NCBI RefSeq assembly: GCF_006715085.1
Contig: NZ_VFMM01000002.1
Location: 1,116,001-1,180,000, forward strand
Reading direction: 5' to 3'
Source: Kribbella jejuensis
GTDB taxonomy: Bacteria; Actinomycetota; Actinomycetes; Propionibacteriales; Kribbellaceae
DNA: 64,000 nucleotides
Shown: in pieces, positions 34,629 to 43,445 of the stretch
How the letters are laid out: every line of letters begins with the position of its first letter
Position numbering within the stretch: the stretch's first letter is position 1
The notes under the pieces: generated by a model
What the model saw: only the letters and a program-made list of their open reading frames with translations
Databases searched by the model: none
Told to the model about the DNA's origin: nothing
Position numbers and translations under genes: made by a program

Positions 34629-35590
34629 GCGGGAGCCTTGTTCGTGAGTTTGTAGAAGACCGCCGAGATCAGGCCGACCACCAGCGCGAGCACGATCGAC
34701 AACGCCGCGGCGTAGTTGAAGTCGCCGACCGCGAAGGCTTGGTTGTAGATGGTCATGATCGGCGTGAAGTCCTTCGTGACGGTCTCCGGAGTCATCGAGC
34801 GGAACAGCAACGGTTCGCTGAAGATCTGCAGGGTTCCGATGATGCCGAGCACGCTGACCAGGACCAGCGAACGCCGTACGTACGGCACCTTGATCGACCA
34901 GGCGATCCGCCATTCGGAGGCGCCGTCCACCCGCGCGCTGTCGAAGATGTCGCGCGGCACGGCCTGCAGGGCGCCGTACACGATCAGCATGTTGAAGCCG
35001 ATGCTGCCCCAGGCCATCAGGTTGCCGACCGACACCCAGATCAGCCGGCTGCTGTAGAAGTTGGCGTCGATCCCGAACAGTTCGAAGAACGGTGTGAGCG
35101 GGCCGACGGCGGGGCTGTAGAGATAGATCCAGATCAGGGTGGCGACGATGCCCGGGCTCATGTAGGGCACGAGCATCGCGATCCGGAGCTTCCCGGCGAC
35201 CCGCCGGCGGACCGAGTCGAGCAACAGGGCCAGGGTCAGGCTGGTGGCCTGGATCAGCGGGATGACCACGATCGCGAACAGCGCGACGCGCCACAGGCTG
35301 CCCCAGAACTTCACGTCATGCAGGGCGCGGTCGAAGTTCTCGAATCCGCTGAAGCTGACGGTCTTGGCGCCGAAGCCGAGGCCCGAGCTCTTCGCGGTGT
35401 AGAGACTCTTGCTGAGCGCCATGATCACCGGGACCACGGTGAAGAGCACGAATCCGGCGAAGAACGGCACCGTGAACGAGGCGCCCTTGAGAGCTACGGT
35501 ACGGCGCCAGCGCGCACCGGAGGAACGGACGTCCCGGCCGCGGTCGGCAGGTGGGGTGGTCAACGGCTTCGGCTTCAGGTCCAGGGACAT
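34625..35590 (-). CDS. ABC sugar transporter permease (operon 3, MalF-type)
   Basis: A 321-residue permease with a polar N-tail of about 30 residues and six hydrophobic helices. The EAA-type loop reads DIFDSARVDGASEWRIAWSI. It follows the binding-protein gene by 28 bp and overlaps the second permease. The length is normal for the family. Confidence 0.88.
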   Translation of the reverse strand: MSLDLKPKPLTTPPADRGRDVRSSGARWRRTVALKGASFTVPFFAGFVLFTVVPVIMALSKSLYTAKSSGLGFGAKTVSFSGFENFDRALHDVKFWGSLWRVALFAIVVIPLIQATSLTLALLLDSVRRRVAGKLRIAMLVPYMSPGIVATLIWIYLYSPAVGPLTPFFELFGIDANFYSSRLIWVSVGNLMAWGSIGFNMLIVYGALQAVPRDIFDSARVDGASEWRIAWSIKVPYVRRSLVLVSVLGIIGTLQIFSEPLLFRSMTPETVTKDFTPIMTIYNQAFAVGDFNYAAALSIVLALVVGLISAVFYKLTNKAPA

Positions 35591-35618
35591 CCGTCCTCCT
35601 CGAATTCGGTCGTCGGTC

Positions 35619-36944
35619 TCAGCTCGAGACGTTGATGCCCTTGGCCTTCAGGTCGTCGACGGTGAACTTCTGCATGTTCTCGAGGAGTTGGCGGAAGGTG
35701 ATCTTCTTGGTGACGGCCTGGGCCCACTGGTCCTGCAGTTCCTTGAAGACCCCGGTGTAGTTGGGGCCGACCAGCCAGTTGTCCACGCCGGACGCCGACG
35801 CCTTGTTGATCACGGTCTGCGCCTCCGACCGGTGGCTGCCGAACAGCTTCCGCGGCACCGAGGCATCGACCCAGGGCGACGGGTCAGGCATCGCACCCGG
35901 CCAGGCGTAGGCGCCGGTCGTCTTGTCGTAGGTGGCGTCGATGCCGTCCTTGGTCGTGTTCATCCAGATGCCGACCTCAGTTGCTTCCTTGGGGTGCTGG
36001 CATCCCTTCGGCACGAGCAGCGCGTTGCCGTGGGCGGGAGTCGCGAACTTCGTGGCGTCGGCGAACTGCGGCAGGTCGACCGGCTCCCAGTCGCCGATGG
36101 TCTTCTTGAAGTGCAGCTCGTAGTTGGCCAGCTGCCAGGTCGAGGTCGGCAGCGAGACCATCTTGCCCTGGTCGAAGTACGCGATCAGCGCGGGCCGGTC
36201 CTGGTAGGTCTGGTTGGCGACCAGGCCGTTGTCCACCAACTGCTGGAGAATGTTGGCGGCGGCAACGGACTCGGGGGACAGGAAGTCGACCTTCCAGGAG
36301 TCGTTCTGGACCGAGTACCAGGTTCCGCCGGCCTGGACGATCAGGTTGACGAGCGTACTGGGATCTTCGCCGGCCAGGTTCATCACCTGGACGCCGTGCG
36401 GTTTGAGCGCCTTGCCGGCGGCGATCACGTCGTCCCAGGTCTTCGGCACGCGTACGCCGTACTTGTCGTAGACCGCCCGGTTGATCATCATGAACGTCGG
36501 TCCGGTGCCGAGCGGAATGCCGTAGTACTTGTCCTGCACCTTGGCGGCGCTCAGCGACGATGGCTTGAACTTGCTCTCGGCGGGCTTCAGATAGTCGGTC
36601 ACATCGGTGAGCAGGCCCTCGGACAGCAGGGCCGGTACGTCACCGAAGTTCTGCGACAGGCACGGGATCGCGCTGCCCGCCGCGACGGCGTTGCGCAGCG
36701 TCGTCGCGGTGCTGGGAAGGTCGGCCTGCTTGACGAACTTGACCTTGATGTCGGTGTGGTTCGCGTTGAACTTGTCCACCACCGGCTGGATGTCCGTCCA
36801 GCCCCAGTACTCGAGCTGGACCGGTCCGGCGGACGTGCCCTTGGCGGCGTTCGTGGCGGTGTCGTTGCTGCAGGCGGCTGTGGTGGCAACGGCCAGGCAC
36901 AGGGCGAGGCCGGCCAGCGCGGCGCGGCGGCTGTTTCTGGGCAT
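35619..36944 (-). CDS. ABC sugar transporter, substrate-binding lipoprotein (operon 3)
   Basis: A 441-residue lipoprotein. The signal peptide ends in VATTAACS; the lipobox TAAC is acceptable though not ideal. The body has LEYWGWTDIQPVVDKFNANH and TFMMINRAVYDKYGVRVPKT, typical of family 1 binding proteins. It is the first gene of the minus-strand operon and is divergent from the lyase gene. A promoter (-35 TTGACG, 37044-37039; -10 TAGCTT, 37021-37016; 17-bp spacer) lies upstream, with an operator just downstream of the -10. It likely captures fragments produced by the divergent lyase. Confidence 0.87.
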   Translation of the reverse strand: MPRNSRRAALAGLALCLAVATTAACSNDTATNAAKGTSAGPVQLEYWGWTDIQPVVDKFNANHTDIKVKFVKQADLPSTATTLRNAVAAGSAIPCLSQNFGDVPALLSEGLLTDVTDYLKPAESKFKPSSLSAAKVQDKYYGIPLGTGPTFMMINRAVYDKYGVRVPKTWDDVIAAGKALKPHGVQVMNLAGEDPSTLVNLIVQAGGTWYSVQNDSWKVDFLSPESVAAANILQQLVDNGLVANQTYQDRPALIAYFDQGKMVSLPTSTWQLANYELHFKKTIGDWEPVDLPQFADATKFATPAHGNALLVPKGCQHPKEATEVGIWMNTTKDGIDATYDKTTGAYAWPGAMPDPSPWVDASVPRKLFGSHRSEAQTVINKASASGVDNWLVGPNYTGVFKELQDQWAQAVTKKITFRQLLENMQKFTVDDLKAKGINVSS

Positions 36945-36994
36945 GCGTGTATCTCCGGGGTGGGCTAGGGATCTGCGGGTCGGCGGCGTACCGC

Positions 36995-37014
36995 CATAGT
37001 TAACGATTTCTATG
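36995..37014 (-). promoter_or_regulatory. Operator A, importer-operon side
   Basis: CATAGTTAACGATTTCTATG follows directly after the -10 (37021-37016) of the importer operon, so it overlaps the transcription start. Operator B is its inverted copy with 19 of 20 bases identical. The LacI gene at the far end of this operon is the likely binder. Confidence 0.72.
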
Positions 37015-37083
37015 AAAGCTAGGAGAAGAACTCGTTGTCGTCAAGGCCTTGCGCTCTTGCTGCGAGGTCTCCAAGATGCCTAG

Positions 37084-37103
37084 CGTAGAAATCGTTAACT
37101 ATG
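37084..37103 (+). promoter_or_regulatory. Operator B, lyase-gene side
   Basis: CGTAGAAATCGTTAACTATG is the reverse complement of operator A except for one base. A possible lyase promoter is -35 TTGCTG (37057-37062) and -10 TAGCGT (37081-37086) with an 18-bp spacer, so the operator overlaps the -10. The promoter match is moderate; the operator match is strong. Confidence 0.7.
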
Positions 37104-37150
37104 CGTTCCGCCGTTCTCCTGCCTCCGCCTCAGGAAAGAAGGTGCTGTCT

Positions 37151-40100
37151 GTGTATCCGACTCCAGCCGTTGCCCGCGGTCGATTCCGGCGACTCGGAGC
37201 GTTGGGCGTGGCCCTCGTGCTCGTCACCGGACTGCTCGCCGCCGTGGCCCGACCGGCCGACGCCCGGGGCCTCAGTGGATGCGACGTGGCACTCCATTCG
37301 ACGGTCAGCCCGCAAGGTTTCGTGCATCCCGGTGTCGCGCTGACCGAACCGATTCTCGACAACGCTCGCCGGCAGCTCGCCGCGGGCGCCGAACCGTGGA
37401 CCTCGTCGTTCCGCGCGATGCAGCAGTCGTCCGCGGCCGGGACCGCTGTCACGTCGTCCAATCGGAGCAGCACGGATCCGACCAAGCCCGCTTCCGATGC
37501 CTTCAACAGCCAAGGTTTCAACGGCCGATTCATCGCCGACGGTCTGAAGTCCTACACCCAGGCCGTGCTCTACGTGCTGACCGGCGACGAGGTCTACCGC
37601 AAGAACGCGCTGGACATCATCCGCATCTGGGAGCAGCTGGACCCGGCGAAGTACGAGTACTTCACCGACGCGCACATCCACACCGGGATTCCGCTCAACC
37701 GGATGGTGTCGGCCGCCGAGCTGTTGCGCTACACGTCGTGCGCCGACGAGGCGTACCCGTGGACCGACGCGGACACGCAGGCGTTCACCCACAACCTTGT
37801 CGTCCCGGTCATCGAGACCTTCCAGAACGACAACAACCACTTCATGAACCAGCACAACTACCCGCTGATGGGTGCGATGGCGGGTGCGATCTTCATGGAC
37901 GACACCGCCCTGTACAAGCGGTCGGTCGAATGGTTCACCGTCAACGCCACGGCGCAGGACCAGGGCTTCAACGGCTCGGTCGCGCGGCTGTTCCGGTGGG
38001 TCGACCACGACGACAAGACCGGCAAGCCGATCAAGGACCCGCACGTCCAGCACGCCGAGATGGGCCGTGACCAGGCCCACGGTGGCGGCGACCTCACCAA
38101 CGCGGTGATCATTTCCCGGATGCTGCTGGCGCAGGGCACGAAGGTCGACCCGGTTGCGGGGACCGTGTCCAGTGCCGCGAACGCCGTCGGCCCGTACGAG
38201 TTCCTCGGCAACCGGATCCTCGCCGCCGCCGACTACTTCTGGCGCTTCATGCTCGGCTACGACACCGCCTGGACCCCGATGGCGTACGCGATCTCGCCGG
38301 ACGGCACGATTCGCGACACCTACAACCACATCGCCGACGGCTACCGCGGCCGGTACGTCACTGCGAGCTTCTGGGAGATCTATTACTACTACCAATTCAC
38401 GCTCGGCAAGGACGTCAAGGCGATCGCGCCGTACTACGCCGAGGCCTATGCCAAGCGCCCCGGTCCGCTGTACTCCCGCGGCGGCGTGATCGGCAACTCG
38501 TGGGACGGTGTCGACGGCGGCGGCGACTCGTGGTTGTTCGCGCCCGCCGCGGCGGCGGGAGAGTCGACCCGGCCGCTGGGCAACAACCCGAACATCTACG
38601 AGGTCGAGGACCGCTACACGCACCTGGCCGGCGACGTCACGACCGGCGACGGCTACGTGCGGATGGCCCCCGGTTCGAAGATCGCGTACCTCAACGGCGC
38701 GACGGATCGCCCGAAGTTGGGCTTCCTGGTCCGCACCAACGGTGCTGCCGTCATGCACCTGCACACTGCCCGGAACGGTCGCACCCTGAAACGCGACTAT
38801 CCCGTGCTCGTGCCGAACACCGGCGGCAAATGGCGCTACGTCATGACCGATGGTCCGATGGACGACATTCTCTTCATCGGTGTCGAGGGCGCTACCGTCG
38901 ACCTCGACCACATCAACATCGATGCCGCCCAACCCACCGGGCCGGTCTTTTCCGGCGGGACTGACCGGGTGATCGGCTGGCTGGGCGCCGAGGCCAAGGT
39001 CCACCTCGCGGCGACAGCCGCCACCGGTACGACGTACAGTGCGACCGGGCTCCCCGACGGCGCCACGCTCGACCCGGCCACCGGTGTCCTCACGTGGAAG
39101 CCGGCCCGGGCCGGCTCGTGGACCGTCACTGTCTCCGCCGACGACGGCTCCGCGATGGCGGCCCGTCGCATCACGCTCACCCCGGCCGGTGACCGCACGA
39201 GCGCCTTGCAGCTTGCCAAGCGCGGGTACAACCCGCAGACCGTGTACGAGTCCGGGACCAAGGACGCGTTCAGCGCCGCGGTCGCCGCCGCGGACAAGCT
39301 GCGCCAGACGGGTTCCGGGACGGAGTACCTGGCCGCACTCACCGCCGTCGTCGGGGCCGTCGACGGACTGCGCCCGCTCTCGCCGAAGCTTGCTCTGGAC
39401 GGCAGCCTCGACTACCCGGGGCTCGTCGCGTCGTCCACCACCGGCGACCGGATCGTCAACATGGTCGACGGAGACGAACAAACCGGCACCGTCTATCCGC
39501 AGGCCGTGAACCTGTCGCACACGTTCGACTTCGGTCCGGACTACCGAGTGTCCGCGACCAAGTTCGGTTTTCAGAGCAACATCTTCGCCGACCGATTGGC
39601 GAACTCGGCCGTGTTCGGTTCCAACGACGGCGTCACGTGGACCCGTCTTACTCCCGGGGTCACCGCGTTCACCCAGGACTACAACACCCTGGACGTCGCC
39701 AAGGACCTGCAGGACGACCAGTTCCGGTACCTGAAGATCCAGATGCTCAAGCAGTTGCCGGACGTTCTGTACGGCATCGTGCGGGGCGTCTTCGAGATGA
39801 CCGAGTTCCACATCTACGGAGAGCGGCACGAGATCGGCAACCTGGTGAAGTCGACCTCGATCACGTCCGCCCAGGCCATCGCGGGCAAGATCATGACCGG
39901 CGACACCGTCGACGTCTCGATCACCGCCAAGCAGCCGCTGCGGCAGGTGACGGTCACCGTCCAGGGACTGCCGGTGCCGGCCTCCTCGACCGACGGAATC
40001 AATTGGAGGGCCGCGGCCAAACTGGACAACGTTGCGGCTGGCAACATTCAGGTCGCGGTGGACTACGTCGACGCCACGGGCAAGGCCGGACCGACGGCGT

Positions 40101-40588
40101 ACGGAACGACCGATGGTTCGAAGCTCTACATCGCGGGCGACCCGGCACACTTCATCGACGTTGCCAAGGTCGCTACCGTCACCGCCTCCGACAAGCAATG
40201 GCCGGGCACCGGACTGGGCGCTGACAAGGTCGGTTATCTACTCTTCGACCGCAATCCCGATACGTACGGCGACCTGAACACCGGACCGGGTGCGTACTAC
40301 CTCCTGGACTTCGGTGCGCACGCGACCGTACGCCCCTCGGAGGTGCTGTTCCTGCCGCGGGCCAGCCACCCGCAGCGGGCCAACGGAACCGTCGTGCAGG
40401 GCTCGAACGACGGCCAGACCTGGACCGACCTGACCAGTTCCCTGGCCGGAGCAGTCGCGAACACCTGGAGCGACCAGCAGATGTCGGGCAGCACCCACTA
40501 CCGCTACCTGCGCATCTACAACCCCACGAGCTGGTTCGGCGACCTGTCCGAGGTCGAACTCTACGGAGACCTCACCACCGGCGCCTGA
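37151..40588 (+). CDS. Secreted multidomain polysaccharide lyase (alginate lyase/heparinase-like) with F5/8 type C modules
   Basis: A 1145-residue protein. Residues 1-~39 are a signal peptide (GALGVALVLVTGLLAAVARP, cleavage near ADA). Residues ~45-480 form an (alpha/alpha) toroid of the alginate-lyase type, with NNHFMNQHNYPLMGAMAGAI carrying the Asn-His-Tyr group and HAEMGRDQAHGGGDLTNAV. A putative Ig-like module (~616-680) and two discoidin/F5-8C-like modules (~750-900 and ~1000-1145, VVQGSNDGQTWTDL in the last) would bind polysaccharide. The GTG at 37151 is preferred since AGGAAAGAAGG is correctly spaced; GTG 37142 overlaps that site. It likely cleaves a uronic-acid polymer outside the cell for the divergent importer. 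Substrate unproven. Confidence 0.83.
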   Translation: MYPTPAVARGRFRRLGALGVALVLVTGLLAAVARPADARGLSGCDVALHSTVSPQGFVHPGVALTEPILDNARRQLAAGAEPWTSSFRAMQQSSAAGTAVTSSNRSSTDPTKPASDAFNSQGFNGRFIADGLKSYTQAVLYVLTGDEVYRKNALDIIRIWEQLDPAKYEYFTDAHIHTGIPLNRMVSAAELLRYTSCADEAYPWTDADTQAFTHNLVVPVIETFQNDNNHFMNQHNYPLMGAMAGAIFMDDTALYKRSVEWFTVNATAQDQGFNGSVARLFRWVDHDDKTGKPIKDPHVQHAEMGRDQAHGGGDLTNAVIISRMLLAQGTKVDPVAGTVSSAANAVGPYEFLGNRILAAADYFWRFMLGYDTAWTPMAYAISPDGTIRDTYNHIADGYRGRYVTASFWEIYYYYQFTLGKDVKAIAPYYAEAYAKRPGPLYSRGGVIGNSWDGVDGGGDSWLFAPAAAAGESTRPLGNNPNIYEVEDRYTHLAGDVTTGDGYVRMAPGSKIAYLNGATDRPKLGFLVRTNGAAVMHLHTARNGRTLKRDYPVLVPNTGGKWRYVMTDGPMDDILFIGVEGATVDLDHINIDAAQPTGPVFSGGTDRVIGWLGAEAKVHLAATAATGTTYSATGLPDGATLDPATGVLTWKPARAGSWTVTVSADDGSAMAARRITLTPAGDRTSALQLAKRGYNPQTVYESGTKDAFSAAVAAADKLRQTGSGTEYLAALTAVVGAVDGLRPLSPKLALDGSLDYPGLVASSTTGDRIVNMVDGDEQTGTVYPQAVNLSHTFDFGPDYRVSATKFGFQSNIFADRLANSAVFGSNDGVTWTRLTPGVTAFTQDYNTLDVAKDLQDDQFRYLKIQMLKQLPDVLYGIVRGVFEMTEFHIYGERHEIGNLVKSTSITSAQAIAGKIMTGDTVDVSITAKQPLRQVTVTVQGLPVPASSTDGINWRAAAKLDNVAAGNIQVAVDYVDATGKAGPTAYGTTDGSKLYIAGDPAHFIDVAKVATVTASDKQWPGTGLGADKVGYLLFDRNPDTYGDLNTGPGAYYLLDFGAHATVRPSEVLFLPRASHPQRANGTVVQGSNDGQTWTDLTSSLAGAVANTWSDQQMSGSTHYRYLRIYNPTSWFGDLSEVELYGDLTTGA

Positions 40589-40604
40589 CAAGCTGATCCC
40601 GACG

Positions 40605-40647
40605 CCGGCGCGGGTGATTGCGGAGTCACCGCAATCACCCGCGCCGG
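40605..40647 (+). terminator. Strong hairpin terminator after the lyase gene
   Basis: A perfect 19-bp inverted repeat (left arm CCGGCGCGGGTGATTGCGG) around the loop AGTCA, starting 17 bp past the lyase stop. There is no T-tract. The stem is unusually long and exact, and sits 42 bp before the epoxide hydrolase gene, insulating it from read-through. Confidence 0.75.
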
Positions 40648-40689
40648 CCGACGGGTCGAGCACACTGTGGGGAACGAAGGGGAGTCGCC

Positions 40690-41796
40690 ATGTCGGAGGC
40701 GTTGATCGCCGTACCGGATGCGGACCTGGATGAGCTGCGACGCAGGATCCGTGCCACTCGGTGGCCGCGGCCGTGGCCGGTTGCGGGGTGGGGAGCGGGG
40801 ACCGACCCGGGGGCGTTGCGGCGGTTGGCGGAGTGGTGGGCCGATGGCTTCGACTGGCGTGCGCAGGAGCGCGCGATCAACGCGTTACCGTCGTACTGGG
40901 CCACAGTCGACGCCCTGCCCGTGCATTACCTGCGCTTCGACGGGGAGACGGCCGACTCGGTGCCGATCGTGCTCACGCACGGATGGCCGAGCACGTTCCT
41001 CGAGGAGGTGGAGCTCGCGAAGCGGCTGGCGCGGCCGAGCTCGTACGGCGAAGCGGGGGCAACGTCCTTCACTGTCGTCGTACCATCGCTGGCTGGCTTT
41101 CCGTTCACACCGGAGCAGCCGACACTGCCTGGTGTTCCGACCCATGAGCTCTGGCACGGGTTGATGACCGGGCTCGGCTTCGACCGGTATCTCGCGCACG
41201 GCGGTGATCTCGGCGCCGGGATCAGCGCGCGGCTGGCTCAGGCGCATCCGGAGGCGGTAGCGGGCATCCACGTGCTGGCGGTTGCCGATCCCATCGACCA
41301 GTCGCAGCCGACCGGTGAGGAGTCGGCGTACGTCGCCCAGGGCGAGCAGTGGTACGCCGAGGAGGGTGGATACGAGCACCTGCAACGCACCCGGCCGCTG
41401 ACGCCGGCGTACGGGCTCAACGACTCGCCGGTGGGGCTGCTCGCGTGGTTGCTGGAGAAGTACCGCGCCTGGACCGACCACGGCGACGGGCTCTCGGGCC
41501 GCAGCGACGAACTGATTCTGACCCAGGCCAGCTTGTACTGGTTCACCGGAGCGATCGCGGCGAGCTTCCGACCGTACTGGGAGCACAACAACTATCCGCC
41601 CGGGCCCGTGCGGGTGTCGGTACCGACCGGGCTGGCGGTGTTCCCCGCCGACCTCGTCCAACCGCCGCGGGCATGGGCCGAACGCAACTACAACGTCGTC
41701 CACTACACGCAAATGCCACGCGGCGGCCACTTCGCCGCGACCGAGGAGCCTGACCTCCTGGCGGCCGACATCCGGGCTTTCGCGGCGCTCGTCTAA
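40690..41796 (+). CDS. Epoxide hydrolase family protein
   Basis: A 368-residue alpha/beta hydrolase with the N-terminal EHN domain (DELRRRIRATRWPRPWP). The oxyanion motif is LTHGWPST, the nucleophile Asp in AHGGDLGAGISARL and the terminal His in RGGHFAATEEPDLL. The Asp nucleophile distinguishes epoxide hydrolases from esterases. They open epoxides by adding water. Length and start (ATG 40690) fit the family. Its stop overlaps the convergent XRE gene by 4 bp. The physiological substrate is unknown. Confidence 0.87.
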   Translation: MSEALIAVPDADLDELRRRIRATRWPRPWPVAGWGAGTDPGALRRLAEWWADGFDWRAQERAINALPSYWATVDALPVHYLRFDGETADSVPIVLTHGWPSTFLEEVELAKRLARPSSYGEAGATSFTVVVPSLAGFPFTPEQPTLPGVPTHELWHGLMTGLGFDRYLAHGGDLGAGISARLAQAHPEAVAGIHVLAVADPIDQSQPTGEESAYVAQGEQWYAEEGGYEHLQRTRPLTPAYGLNDSPVGLLAWLLEKYRAWTDHGDGLSGRSDELILTQASLYWFTGAIAASFRPYWEHNNYPPGPVRVSVPTGLAVFPADLVQPPRAWAERNYNVVHYTQMPRGGHFAATEEPDLLAADIRAFAALV

Positions 41797-42569
41797 AGCA
41801 GCCGGGCGAGGGCGTCGGCGTCGGGGGAGGACGGCTCGGCGTGATAGGTGATGACAACCAAGCCGTCAGCGCCCGCGACGGACAGCGACTGCCGGCGCAG
41901 GGACAACGAGCCGACGACCGGGTGGTCGAAGCGCTTCAGCTCGTTGCGCGTCGGGCGTACGTCGTGCCGGCCCCAGAGGTCGCGGAAGTAGTCGTCGGTC
42001 ATCAGGTCGTCGACGAGCTGCGCGGTCCGGGGTTCGGACAGGTCGGCCTCGGCCCGCAAGGCGGCAGCGGTCTGCGCGGCGACGTCCGGCCAGTCGGGGA
42101 ACAGCTCGCGCGCTGCGGGGTCGAGGAAGATGCCGCGGACGAGGTTCTGACCCGGGGTGTAGAGCGGGGACAGCGCGAGCGCGAGCTTGTTCGCGACGAC
42201 CACGTCGAAGTACTGGTCGCGGACGTAGGCAGGACTGCTCGGCCAGGAATCCACGAGCTGCTGGATCTCGGCGAGATCCACCGTCTGTACGCCGGGCACC
42301 GCGGGCGTGGATGCGAGGGCGAACAGGTGTGCGGTCTCGTCGGGGGAGAGTCGGAGCGCAGTGGCCAGCGCCTGCAGTACTTGCGGCGACGGGTTGTCGT
42401 CGGTGCCCTGTTCGAGCCTGGTCAGGTAGCGCTCGCTGACGCCCGCGAGCCGGGCGAGCTCGTCGCGGCGCAGCCCGGGTACGCGCCGCCGGCCGGACGA
42501 GGTCAGTCCTGCCTCGTCCGGGCTGACGCGTCCGCGCCGTCCCTTGATGAATGCGCCCAGGAGGGTCAT
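41793..42569 (-). CDS. XRE-family regulator with MmyB-like ligand domain
   Basis: A 258-residue protein. Residues ~8-75 are the helix-turn-helix: GRRRVPGLRRDELARLAGVS then ERYLTRLEQGTDDNPSPQVL. The C-terminal ~170 residues are the MmyB-like PAS-type domain (NLVRGIFLDPAARELFPDW, FDHPVVGSLSLRRQSLSVAG). Such pairs commonly repress a divergent oxidoreductase gene. Here an SDR gene lies 70 bp away with a palindrome between them. The ATG 42569 is chosen as the SDR-proximal start; two upstream Met codons at 42659-42653 would run into the SDR coding region. Confidence 0.87.
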   Translation of the reverse strand: MTLLGAFIKGRRGRVSPDEAGLTSSGRRRVPGLRRDELARLAGVSERYLTRLEQGTDDNPSPQVLQALATALRLSPDETAHLFALASTPAVPGVQTVDLAEIQQLVDSWPSSPAYVRDQYFDVVVANKLALALSPLYTPGQNLVRGIFLDPAARELFPDWPDVAAQTAAALRAEADLSEPRTAQLVDDLMTDDYFRDLWGRHDVRPTRNELKRFDHPVVGSLSLRRQSLSVAGADGLVVITYHAEPSSPDADALARLL

Positions 42570-42588
42570 CAGGTCCGAGCTTAACCAC

Positions 42589-42602
42589 CCCCTTGGCAGG
42601 GG
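42589..42602. promoter_or_regulatory. Palindrome between XRE regulator and SDR genes
   Basis: CCCCTTGGCAGGGG is a 5-4-5 inverted repeat centred in the 70-bp divergent gap. It is a candidate operator for the adjacent XRE protein. No matching second copy was seen. Confidence 0.5.
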
Positions 42603-42639
42603 CCTGGTTGCCGGCCGCGCGGCGAGGCACGGTCGAAGT

Positions 42640-43440
42640 ATGAAAACTTGGTTCATCACCGGTGCGTCCCGCGGCTTCGGCCGCGTCTGGGCGCAGGCCG
42701 CGCTGGAGCGCGGAGATCAGGTCGCGGCAACGGCCCGCAACCTTGACGATCTGAAGGATCTGCCGGGCGGCGATCGGCTGCTGCCGCTCGAGCTCGACGT
42801 GACCGATCGGGCAGCCGTCTTCGCCGCCGTCGGGCAGGCCGCGAATACCTTCGGCCGGCTGGATGTCGTGGTCAACAACGCCGGGTACGGCCTGTTCGGC
42901 ATGATCGAAGAGACGACCGAGCAGCAGGCTCGCGCGCAGCTGGAGACCAACTTCTTCGGCGCACTCTGGGTGACCCAGGCCGTGCTGCCGGTACTCCGCG
43001 CGCAGCGCAGCGGTCACATCCTGCAGGTCTCCAGCATCGGCGGCATCGCCGCGTTTCCGACGCTCGGCCTGTACAACGCGTCCAAGTGGGCGCTCGAAGG
43101 GCTCAGCGAGGCGCTCGCCGCAGAGGTCGCCCCACTGGGCGTCAACGTCACGATCGTCGAGCCCGGACCGTACGGGACCGACTGGTCCGGCGCCTCCGCC
43201 GTACACACCGACCCGATCGACGCCTACAAGCCGATCCGCGAGGCACGTCGCTCCGGAGCCGCCGCCCGTACGCCGGCAGACCCGGCCGTCACGGCGGACG
43301 TCGTACTCGAGCTGGTCGACACCGACGAGCCTCCACTGCGCATGTTTCTGGGGTCGTACCCGTACCCCGTCGCGGAGAAGACGTACGCCGAACGCCTCGC
43401 CACCTGGAACGCCTGGCGCCCACTCGCCGAGCAGGCGTGA
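42640..43440 (+). CDS. SDR family oxidoreductase
   Basis: A 266-residue classical SDR: TWFITGASRGFGRVWAQAAL at residues 3-22, NNAGYGLFG at about 85, and catalytic YNASKWALEGLSEAL at about 147. The GFG variant of the glycine motif and the C-terminal MFLGSYPYPV place it among the small retinol-dehydrogenase-like or unclassified SDRs typically paired with XRE/MmyB regulators. The divergent regulator probably controls it in response to its substrate. Ends 5 bp before the next (convergent) gene. Confidence 0.85.
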   Translation: MKTWFITGASRGFGRVWAQAALERGDQVAATARNLDDLKDLPGGDRLLPLELDVTDRAAVFAAVGQAANTFGRLDVVVNNAGYGLFGMIEETTEQQARAQLETNFFGALWVTQAVLPVLRAQRSGHILQVSSIGGIAAFPTLGLYNASKWALEGLSEALAAEVAPLGVNVTIVEPGPYGTDWSGASAVHTDPIDAYKPIREARRSGAAARTPADPAVTADVVLELVDTDEPPLRMFLGSYPYPVAEKTYAERLATWNAWRPLAEQA

Positions 43441-43445
43441 ATTCG

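Noticed and set aside
36995..37103. Inverted 20-base repeats considered as insertion-sequence ends
   Set aside because: Only about 70 bp separates them, with no transposase or target duplication; their positions at two promoters fit operators.
37130..40198. 1022-residue minus-strand frame opposite the lyase gene
   Set aside because: A mirror of high-GC codon bias: Val/Arg/Gly/Asp-rich, no domains, while the plus strand encodes a signal peptide and lyase motifs.
40605..40647. Perfect inverted repeat considered as a transposon end or attachment site
   Set aside because: It is a single hairpin just past a stop codon; a terminator explains it, and no second copy occurs in the window.
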